NCBI GenBank assembly: GCA_025331435.1
Contig: JAIWNI010000006.1
Location: 186,001-250,000 of the forward strand
From: Choanephora cucurbitarum
Taxonomy: Eukaryota; Mucoromycota; Mucoromycetes; Mucorales; Choanephoraceae
DNA: 64,000 bases
Direction: 5' to 3'
Below the pieces are notes generated by a model, which had not been told where the DNA came from, searched no databases, and saw only the letters and a program-made list of their open reading frames with translations. A program made the translations under genes and the position numbers. Every line of letters starts with the position of its first letter. Position 1 is the first letter of the stretch. This document shows, in pieces, positions 34,576 to 42,921 of this stretch.

Positions 34576-37574
34576 GTAGGTATCTTCTCCTCTTCACTGT
34601 GAGTCACGACATGTGTCACCACTGTAAATGTGACTCAGGCAACATACCAATTTCCGGTACATTTTTTGAAATAAACTCAGCTGTTCGGTAAAGTATTCTG
34701 ACAGCCCTTAATGCATAATTATTACTCATGAAGAGCAATGATTGTATACTCTCTGAGATCAGCTTTGCCTCTCGCTATATAAAGAGATTCGTCCAATAAA
34801 ACGCACTTTTCTTCAATATATTTGTATTTCTCTCAGTTGAAAATATCTCATTGAAAAATAACATGTCTAACAACTTCCAAAACCAAAACTCATCATCTCC
34901 CCATTCTGTATATCAGACACAAGCCAACGAAGCCTTGCGTCGTAATGAGACAGTAGCTTCCGTTCTTCAACTACAAGCCGAAACTAGATGCAGCAATACC
35001 AAGAAAGCTTATGACCAAAGACAGTCGAAATTTATTGTAAGAATTTAATTTCCAGATCTGTATAGTTGCATGAACCTGCTCAAACTGACATTCTACATTT
35101 AGCAATTTTGTAATAGAAAGCAGTATGCTAGTGGCATCTATGTTACAGAAGAAAAGATCATTGACTTTTTGAAAGAAGTTGTTGTGAAAGATGGAAACAC
35201 CAGACGTACTCAAAGAGGTGAACTTCAGGCTAATGGCAAACCATATCCACTCAGCATGTCATCCATTGATCAATATGTCAAGGCAGTTGTTGATCTTTAT
35301 GCTGTTCAAAAGTCAACTTCAATGGGTCTCATCAACTTTGAGAATCCTCGTGGCTCTCTTCTCAAGACCTACTTGCGTGCATTAAGACAACAAGAAGCAG
35401 ATCGAATGAGAAATTCATATGAAGATCGTGGTGCTGGTACTCTTCAAGATGGATATACCCCAGATGAATTGATCCGTGTCTCCATGTACTATTTCACCAG
35501 TGCTTCTGAAAGCATGATGAGAGATCGATTGGTATTCTTGATGCAACACATGATGCTTTTGCGTGGAGAAAGTACCAGAAGAATGGATTTGACTGATTTG
35601 TTTACTCTCGATCTGAAAGACGAAGGCTATTCTGAATGTCCAGCTCTTGTTCTTCTTATGAGAGAAGGTAAAACAAATCATACCGGTAGATCAGAATATG
35701 CTGCAACTATCCGCCATAAGGATTACAAGATTTGTGCTTTCGGTGCTCTAGCCTTTTATTTCTTTTACCGTTGGCAAATAATGAACGAAGACTTTCCTGA
35801 CCTGTCAAGAAACGAACTCTGGTTTGACATCAAGGTGCTTAAAGGGAACAAAGGCAGCACAAATGAGATTGATTATTCAACTCAATACAAGTCAGTTTGC
35901 AAGGCCTTCGACGCCTGTGGTATCAACAGTCAGAAGAAGACACATGCTGGACGAGGTTGTGGTGCCCGACATGCGGAAATTGCTGGTGCAAGCGAAGACC
36001 AGTTGAGAAGACATGGAAGATGGAATGCCCAGAGTATGGAAAACAACTATTTGACAAGCCTGCCTAGACAGTCCATTCGAGTCATCAATGGTTTTCCTGC
36101 TGCTGGTGGACAATTCTGGTTGCCAAGAGCGTCAGTCACTCCTTCCGAAGATTTGCAAACGAAGGTCTTTCCACTTGTAGATCAGATCTTGTCAAGAGTT
36201 GAATCTGGATTTACAGAAGGTTCCGAAGAGCTCTCTTCTTCAGCATACCCCAAAACCATCTGCGGTCAAGGCTTTCTCTTGCTTCTGAAAAAACTAAGAG
36301 TGATCTTTTTACAAGATTCGGTTTTTCTGAAGATTGACTACCCAACGCATCCTTTGTTTCAAAACCCTCTATTCAGCGATCCTCTCTTCCTGGAATTTGA
36401 AGCTTTGCTGCTCACTACCTGCCGCGAACAAGATTCCCCTCAAGAGATGAAGTTGAAGGAGATAGTTCCTGAGATTGAAGTTGTGCTGAACAACATGAAC
36501 ATGAAGTTGGACTCAGTGTCAACAATTGTTAACCACATGAATTCTCAAGCAACCAGGTCGATAATCAATAACAGCAGTACTTCCAACGACAACAATTTAG
36601 CAGCAATCAACGCTTCGATGCGAAACATTGCAACAAATTTCAACCAGTTGAAGTCTGCATGTGCATATTTTGTGAACGGCTCTCCCAGGGTCGATGGTGA
36701 ACTGGAAGCAGAAGATGAAGAAGAACAGCTGGTAACTGACCTCAACAATGGCTTTACCGGTGAACATAGTTCAACTCCTGTGGCCAGCACTGCCAATGCA
36801 GAGCTAGTCAAGTACTCAATGAAGCGTTGGGTCAAAACAGTACCCGATCTTTGGCTGGAGTTCACTGTGGGGCTAGAAGGAACTCCTTCTATTGATGAAC
36901 TCAATAGACTTTATAAGGCCAGTTGGAGAAGAGATGAAAAGGGTAAAAAATATTTTTGATTGAACTTTATTTCTGCAAATTCTAACATGATTTAATCTTT
37001 AGAACGCAAGATGTATTCAAGACGCATCACAATTATCAACAAGATTAGACAGCTAGTTAGTGAGGGTATGACAGAAGAAGATGCAGTAAAGCAACTAGAG
37101 GCAAAACGAGTATCAGAAAAGCTTTCTCTCAATAAGCTCCATGATGCTTTAAAATAATTCCTTTCTTTTTTCTACATTTTTTATCTTCTCTTTTTCATCT
37201 TCTTTTTTTTTCTTTATCAATATGTCTTTTTGACACTTTAAATCAATAAATCTCTTTATAGTCAAAAATAGTACCATTGTTCAGGTACAAAGGCAATACT
37301 ATCTTTTTAAAAATGCTGGTTTACATTGACATGTCTTCAACGCATGAATTATGATTTTGAGAAGGCAATAAGATTCCGGTCCGAAACAACTTTACTTACA
37401 TAATAAGATAGGTATTGTGACAAAAGGTAAGATACCTATGCCACAATACTTTTTTTACTAGTAAAAAAGTCTGATACCGATGAAATACCCAAAAAAAATT
37501 GTGACAAAAAAATTCGTTACACAGTGCTAAATTTCTGTGACAAAATAATTTTTTGTGACCCAAGGTCCTGATAC
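34576..37574 (+). mobile_element. Crypton DNA transposon inserted in the left arm
   Basis: The right arm supplies the empty site. Sequence gaatatataaaataacc there is split here into gaatatata / ataaaataacc with 2999 bp between, the two sides sharing a 3-bp ATA. There are no long terminal inverted repeats. A short direct repeat without inverted ends is what circular-intermediate insertion by a Crypton tyrosine recombinase predicts. A minor inverted match exists between the left end (gtaggtatctt) and 37427-37437 (aagatacctat); its meaning is unknown. The single gene inside is intact. Confidence 0.9.
34863..37157 (+). CDS. Crypton tyrosine recombinase with GCR1_C-like domain
   Basis: Exons 34863-35036, 35103-36942 and 37003-37157 give 722 aa; the two introns are 66 and 60 nt. 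An N-terminal helical domain (FCNRKQYASGIYVTEEKII) precedes the catalytic domain. That domain has MMLLRGESTRRMDLTDLF (first Arg), KTHAGRGCGARHAEIAG (H-x-x-R), RRHGRWNAQSMENNYLTSLP (Gly-Arg-Trp box and Tyr). A coiled linker follows, then a C-terminal DNA-binding region (WVKTVPDLWLEFTVGLEG, ASWRRDEKGERKMYSRRITI) like yeast GCR1_C, usual in fungal Cryptons. The last intron splits this domain. All key residues are visible, so the protein may be functional. Confidence 0.92.
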
Positions 37575-39339
37575 ATAAAATAACCTAAAATATCGCAAAG
37601 GTTTCGACTCCTTTTATCTTTTATTTAGTTTAAATATTAGGAAAAACATGCAAAGCGTTAGTGGATTTATCACTAATAGTGAAATTATTTCAGATAACGA
37701 TATGGACACTTCATCTGACGATCATATGGAAGATGACGAGAAGGAAGAAATGGAAATTGAGCATTTCAGTTTGAGCGAAGAATGGATGGAGAAAATAAGA
37801 CGAATTGGGAATGATTCTCTATCATATGTACGTGAATATATGGAGGTAGATTTAATAGAGGAAGAGAATGAAGATTTTTTTGGAGATGCTTTTCTCTTCG
37901 CAGAGTCAATGCCATTGAGAAAAAGACATACAGCTTTGAATGTTAAAACAAGAGGTTCTTACAGAAAATATACTCCTAAACAAGTTGAAAAACTCTTCGA
38001 CTTAATAATCGAAGAAGGATTCACGACAAAAGCTGCAGCTTTAGCCACTGGGATTAATGTACGCACTGCCCAGAATTACGTTAAAACTTATAACAATGAT
38101 CCTGAGAGACGACTTCCAGGATCTTATTCTAAACCTCGTGGAAGACCTCGTAATAAGTTGACTGAGGAGCATTCTAAATTTCTAGTTGACTATATCGAAA
38201 AGAATACCACTGCTATATTAGATGAGTTAAAGTTAAAACTTTGTGAGGGTTTGAAAATCTCTATTTCTGCCATCCACAAACATTTAGTACATAAGCATAA
38301 CATTACGCTAAAGAAACTTGAAAAAATACCAGCAGCAAGAAATTCTGACAGAGTAATAGCATTACGAAAAGCGATTGTTGAACAATATAAGAGTGATGCA
38401 GATATGGATTTTTCTAAGAATTGTGTTTTTATCGATGAAGCAGGTTTCAATTTGCATACGCAAAGAAACCACGGCCGTTCATTAAAAGGCACACCTGCAA
38501 AGGGCACTGTACCAACTGGAAAAGGTGTGACATTTACAATTTTAGGTGCAATTTCTCAAGCAGGTATCATAAATATTGGCGTTAAAAAACCAGAATCAGC
38601 TTCTTCTAAAAAAAGAAGGGCAGATGGTAAAGAAGTAAAAATCAATGGCAAAGTTGGGACAAGAAGTGAGCACTTTTTGGCTTATCTAAACAACGTGATG
38701 GATACACTAGATAAAAATAATATAAAGGGGCAGTATATTGTTATGGATAATGCACCTATTCATAAGCCAAAAGTAATCAAAGCATTGATCGAAGAACGAG
38801 GACATAAGTGTATATATTTGCCACCATATTCTCCTTTCTTGAATCCAATCGAGGAATTTTGGTCAAAAGTAAAAGCTGGTGTTAGAAGAACACCATTGAC
38901 GACAGATGATCGTCTCACAGATCGTATATGTGAATCGGCTGGAAAAGTAACAAAAAAAGATTGTGAAGGATGGATTAAGCATTCAATGTCATTTTTCCAG
39001 AAGTGTTTGAATGAGGAAAGAAATCTTTAAAATAGTCAGTAGGAGTGCAGCTTCAACAGACGCACTCTGAATGCTCACTGAGATTTTAACATCATGAAAC
39101 AAGTACAGCGACTCCACCCCCAAAGTTCGTTTCCAATTTTATAAATTCGCTTTTTTCGCAGCCCAAAGTTCGCTTTTTGATTGGTCAAGGTTCGTTTTTG
39201 TAAATCATCCAAACTTGCTGGCGTCGCCCAAAGTGTTACGCCATAAATTTAAAAAGTCGCAAGTTTCCACCAAAAAAAAACCCAGGGTGTTTTGTTTTCG
39301 CTCAGGTTTCGTTCAGGTTTTGGTTTCGCTCAGGTTTCG
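37575..39339 (+). repeat. Main part of the left arm
   Basis: Reverse complement of 42922-44687. Beyond the transposase stop it holds a 300-bp tail with repeated tcgctcaggtttcg motifs (39298-39339) and segments such as gttcgctttttgattggtc. These are candidate transposase-binding sites at the inner end. Confidence 0.9.
37648..39030 (+). CDS. DDE transposase, left-arm copy (DD34E)
   Basis: 460 aa, one exon. An acidic N-terminus (TSSDDHMEDDEKEEMEIE) precedes helix-turn-helix units (FTTKAAALATGINVRTAQNY, LKISISAIHKHLVHKHN) with an AT-hook-like KPRGRPRNK between them. The catalytic core has D263 in VFIDEAGF, D367 in VMDNAPIHK and E402 in PFLNPIEEFWSK, with 34 residues between the last two. This is the Tc1/mariner-IS630 pattern. 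All three acids are present and the frame is intact. Its promoter side faces the Crypton insertion, about 70 bp upstream of the ATG. The protein is identical to the copy at 43232-44614. Confidence 0.92.
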   Translation: MQSVSGFITNSEIISDNDMDTSSDDHMEDDEKEEMEIEHFSLSEEWMEKIRRIGNDSLSYVREYMEVDLIEEENEDFFGDAFLFAESMPLRKRHTALNVKTRGSYRKYTPKQVEKLFDLIIEEGFTTKAAALATGINVRTAQNYVKTYNNDPERRLPGSYSKPRGRPRNKLTEEHSKFLVDYIEKNTTAILDELKLKLCEGLKISISAIHKHLVHKHNITLKKLEKIPAARNSDRVIALRKAIVEQYKSDADMDFSKNCVFIDEAGFNLHTQRNHGRSLKGTPAKGTVPTGKGVTFTILGAISQAGIINIGVKKPESASSKKRRADGKEVKINGKVGTRSEHFLAYLNNVMDTLDKNNIKGQYIVMDNAPIHKPKVIKALIEERGHKCIYLPPYSPFLNPIEEFWSKVKAGVRRTPLTTDDRLTDRICESAGKVTKKDCEGWIKHSMSFFQKCLNEERNL

Positions 39340-39346
39340 ATTTAAA

Positions 39347-40877
39347 ATGAGTTTATTCGTTCTTCCCAAGTGGTTGCGTCCTGGAACAGATTTAATGTCA
39401 AAAGCCATCATCCACGATTCTAAAATCATCAACATTATTACAACTACTCTGTCAAATACACAAAATGATTACCTAGTAGGGAATCCTGAGTGGAATAACG
39501 GCACTCGCTCAGATGTTGTCCTAGAAGCAAAGTCATCAGTATTGAACCTTCCCCCAATAATCATAGAAATTCAACATACGGTTAACAGATTGTTTATGAA
39601 GAGAGTCATAAATTACAGTCTTGAAGCTTTTAATAGACACAAATTGGACTCTATTGTTCTAATCATATGTACTGATACCTTATCTGATTCTGTTGCCAAA
39701 GAAGTAAAGGCCAGCGATATTCCTGCTTGCTATGACTTCCTGTGGTGATCTGAGCACATTTAGTCTCAACAATGACAATAAGGTTGCATGAAAAACCAAA
39801 TAAGTCATAAAAGATATAACATCAGAAACAAATTAAAAGATCTATATCCTTACGAGATAAAAGAATCCAACTGAAGTCAATAAGGTTCAACACAAAGAAC
39901 TAGACTCAAGAGATAGCATCACATCATTCGGTAACATAAATCCTCGGGATAAGGAATGATGGTAGCTATTAAAGTTACAAGTAACAGTAGTACACTAATT
40001 TAGTACAAACTCCATAATCTGTGATTACATCAGATCCTTTATTGAAAACATATAAATAGTTGTTGTTAGAAGACATTAGTTCTGTAACCTCTTTTCGAAG
40101 GAATAAACAGTTTAAAACAGTCTCACTGTACTCTCTTTCTGTCTCTATAATCTTTTCTCTTAAATCACTACCAAAACATCACACTTCCCTTCTACAGGTT
40201 GGGCTTCTAATTGCCTGATTGTATGTAAAAGACGCGTCCTAGAGTATACTGATATCATGCCTTTGAATCCATTCATTGCTCTTACTTTATTTCTGACCAG
40301 CCGGGAACTTACAGAAAATTGTTCACTTTACCAAGATGATCCAACTATGCAATATTTGTACACTTTGGTGTCACATTTTCATCACAATCGTCTTGGAGAT
40401 CAGCATATCACCGATATTTTGGCACAAGTACTGGATACCCAAGATCACGAACATACCAAAATATTGGAACTTATTGACCAAAATTCATCACCCAAAACAG
40501 TTGCCAAAGCCATCAAGAATTTACAATCACAAAACTACGCAATGAAAAGGAAATACACTGATGTGAATCTCGGGCCCTCCTCTATCCCTACTAATATCTC
40601 AACAGCAACGACAACAGCAGTAACAGCAACAGCAGCAGTAGACCCTACAATTAGTGAAAATATTGACTTTACGCTAGAATCGATCACTCCATATGAACGA
40701 GGTATGATATTTGTTGAAAATTATAAGCATACTAGGATGCAAAAAGGGTTTAAAAGAATGGATTGGTCAGCATGTTATTCTAAAGGAATTGAATTAAAAT
40801 TATTTAAATACAAAAGTGCGGATGTTCTTCGTAATCAATTCAATAAGTACATAAACAACAAAAAAAAATGTCAGTAA
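39347..40877 (+). pseudogene. PD-(D/E)XK nuclease-like gene split by a solo LTR
   Basis: Part one (39347-39740) and part two (40189-40877) join in frame once the LTR and one CTTCC copy are removed, giving 360 codons. Part one has NPEWNNGTRSDVV with D56, then PPIIIEIQHTV with E74-x-Q76, then R86 and Y90. This D...E-x-Q...R...Y layout resembles PD-(D/E)XK enzymes of the Rpn/YhgA type. Part two opens with ASNCLIVCKRR and MPLNPFIALTLFLTSR, has a Thr/Ala run, and ends in a Trp-containing helical segment (FKRMDWSACYSKGIELKLF). The ATG sits 7 bp past the left arm. To my recollection, relatives are multicopy in Mucorales genomes. The catalytic role is an inference. Confidence 0.6.
39741..40183. mobile_element. 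Solo LTR, 443 bp, with 5-bp target duplication
   Basis: Begins tgtggtgatctg and ends aacatcaca, the TG...CA limits of an LTR. It is flanked by CTTCC on both sides (39736-39740 and 40184-40188). A TATA-like ataaata lies near 40050 and an aataaa near 40102, as in an LTR promoter and polyadenylation region. No internal retrotransposon remains, so recombination between two LTRs probably removed it. Orientation is probably plus, from the order of these signals. Confidence 0.88.
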
Positions 40878-41146
40878 ATAAAGGATGCTTATATAGTATA
40901 TAGAATAAATAAAGTATTTGTTAAATATCAGATCATAGGGGCACAGTGTCATATCAAAGATACGATGTGCACATGCATTTGCTTTGTGTGTAATTCCAAT
41001 TAGGTACTTGCTTGACACCTTACAGCTCTATGTAGTAATGCATAGCATTTGTAACTGTATATATTGATGTCCGTAAACACAAATACAACTTAAAATAAAG
41101 GAGGCTAGAAAAGTACCAGACACTTAAGTGTCTTTTTTATTAACAA
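40878..41146. other. Short spacer between convergent cargo genes
   Basis: AT-rich; contains the 3' ends of the nuclease-like gene and of the small minus-strand gene. No further feature seen. Confidence 0.4.
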
Positions 41147-41376
41147 TTATAATTGTGGCTTTGTATAAGGGTAGATAGAGTAGTTAGTAGGATAAACCGA
41201 TATCAACTGAGTTATATATCTGATAAGGTGATGGTCCAATGGAAGTATGTAACTGTTATTCAAGTATAATTCAGTTACAGTGAGATAAGATCGATCAAAT
41301 AAAGTTCTGTTAAAATAATAATAATGTAGTGACGAATCGGCTAAACGATGGTTAAATAATAAATGATTGGTTTGTA

Positions 41377-42710
41377 CAGTGGCACAAGATTTTGGTTCGG
41401 ACACTTCTTTAAATAAAAAACTCCGCTGACAAGATATGTGAATTCATAGTGATCCTTATCATGCATATCCACTCCTGAGCTCATCAAACTTTTGTCAGAG
41501 AATCCTTAACATGTCTACTTTTAGATGTTACAAATAAATTTTTTTATTTAATATCGGGTAGGGCCGCCTTTGGCATCAATAACAGCCTGGCATCTATCCT
41601 TCATACTGTCAACAAGACGAATGAAAAGATCATGGCTGATCTCCTTCCATGCTTCTAACAAAAGCTCCTTCAATTGAGCAGCATTTTGAACCGTATGCCG
41701 TCTACTCTCAATCCTCAACTCAAGAGCCCACCACAAATGCTCAATGGGATTTAAGTCTGGACTTTGTGCAGGCCAGAACTCAAACCCACTTATCATATGT
41801 CGTGTCTTCCAAGCACGAGTAGCGGCAGCAGTGTGGCACGTAGCGCCATCTTCTTGGAAGATAAACGTCCTGTCTTCCTTGGCTTGAAGATCCAAGAGCC
41901 ATGGCTGAAAGTGATCAGCCAAAATTTGGATGTATCGCTCAGAGTCTACTGAGCCATCCACGAACACAAGAGGCCCGGCTCCACCTCTCCAAAAATAACC
42001 CCAAAGCATCACACTTCCTTTACCAAACTTTTTGGTAGGAACTGTGAGCTCCTCTTTATAAGCCTGGCCTTGCTGCCGAATGACTCTGAGACCGCCTCGA
42101 TGTCCTTCTATCTCATAACGAGACTCATTCGACCAAATGACACTGGCCCATTGATCAGTGGTCCAATTGACATGTTTCTTGGCCCATTCCAAGCGTTTTT
42201 GCTTGTGCTTTGGTGTTAAGGCAGGCTTCTTCTTAGCGTAGTATGAATTGAAGCCCATTTCGCGAAGATATTCAATGACTGTCGCCCTACAGACATTTAC
42301 CCCAAATTTCTCCAATTCGTGTTTGATAGCATCGAAGCTCAAGAAAGGATTCTTGGTCACGATGGACCGTAAATGCCTCATATCTCTTTCATCAACTTTC
42401 TTAGGTGCTCCAGAAGAGGGACGAGGCAGAGGTGAGTCTGTTTTGTTGATGCGAGCGATGATACTGTTGACAGTTGAAAGAGGTAGCTCAACCAGCCCAG
42501 CTATCTCACGTTGAGAATGACCGGCGCGATTGAGATAGAAAACTCCCCAATATTTTTCGTCTTTGCGCTCGTTGTAAGGACCACGCTTAGTAGTGTTTGT
42601 AACTTTAGGCATTTTGAGATTTGAGTAGTTTTAGATGGTTTATTAGAGTAGTATTCAAGAAAGACGATAATAAATTTTTTGACTGTCCGAACCAAAATCT
42701 TGTGCCACTG
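41377..42710 (-). mobile_element. Tc1-like transposon, 1334 bp
   Basis: Inverted ends of about 27 bp begin cagtggcacaagattttggt and are mirrored at 42710. TA lies on each side (41375-41376 and 42711-42712). One transposase gene occupies the interior. Ends are intact, but the transposase has a substituted catalytic residue. Confidence 0.93.
41548..42612 (-). CDS. Tc1-like transposase with Asp-to-Asn change at the first catalytic site
   Basis: 354 aa, one exon, full length for Tc1-like enzymes. Paired helix-turn-helix N-terminus (HSQREIAGLVELPLSTVNSI, then PFLSFDAIKHELEKFGVNV) is followed by the DDE core. The first box reads VIWSNESRYEI, where the family has WSDES; residue 162 is Asn (codon aat). 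The second acid is D255 in FQEDGATCH and the third is E291 in SPDLNPIEHLW. The frame is otherwise intact. An Asn at the first metal-binding site normally abolishes cleavage, so this copy is probably inactive but may still bind its ends. Confidence 0.92.
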   Translation of the reverse strand: MPKVTNTTKRGPYNERKDEKYWGVFYLNRAGHSQREIAGLVELPLSTVNSIIARINKTDSPLPRPSSGAPKKVDERDMRHLRSIVTKNPFLSFDAIKHELEKFGVNVCRATVIEYLREMGFNSYYAKKKPALTPKHKQKRLEWAKKHVNWTTDQWASVIWSNESRYEIEGHRGGLRVIRQQGQAYKEELTVPTKKFGKGSVMLWGYFWRGGAGPLVFVDGSVDSERYIQILADHFQPWLLDLQAKEDRTFIFQEDGATCHTAAATRAWKTRHMISGFEFWPAQSPDLNPIEHLWWALELRIESRRHTVQNAAQLKELLLEAWKEISHDLFIRLVDSMKDRCQAVIDAKGGPTRY

Positions 42711-42921
42711 TAATTCCGCTGATGTAAGTACGAGATTGTGGTCATCTTCATCCAAAACTGATTGGGTTATAAGATTGATAAAATCCAAATTTTGAATAAT
42801 ATTTAAAACTAAAAAATGGTGTAAATAAGCGATTTTTTGAAGTGAAAGCCTACTTACCTCTGCAATCCATGATTCACAAAATCAATGAAGCAAAAAAAAA
42901 AAAAAGTCCAGCAAATTTGAA

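Larger units (their letters stand above)
41147..42870 (-). pseudogene. Small unknown gene split by a Tc1-like element
   Basis: Minus-strand exon 42870-42858 (ATGGATTGCAGAG, donor gtaagt), a 49-nt intron, then 42808-42711. After the inserted element the frame resumes at 41374 and ends at 41147. Removing the element and one TA gives 112 codons in frame, including SVLDEDDHNLVLTSAELQ joined to TNHLLFNHRLADSSLHYYYF. I do not recognise the family; the product would be an acidic-to-aromatic small protein. The ATG is about 50 bp inside the right arm's inner end. Precise restoration of the frame argues that it was a real gene before insertion. Confidence 0.45.

Noticed and set aside
34576..37437. Inverted match gtaggtatctt / aagatacctat as terminal repeats of the Crypton
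   Set aside because: The empty site in the right arm places the right end about 137 bp further on, and Cryptons lack terminal inverted repeats.
38190..38507. 105-codon antisense frame in the transposase, and its twin at 43755-44072
   Set aside because: Duplicated only because the arms are duplicated; no motif.
39741..40183. The break in the nuclease-like gene as a 440-nt intron
   Set aside because: No donor/acceptor pair restores the frame, whereas TG...CA limits and a CTTCC duplication fit an LTR and restore the frame exactly.
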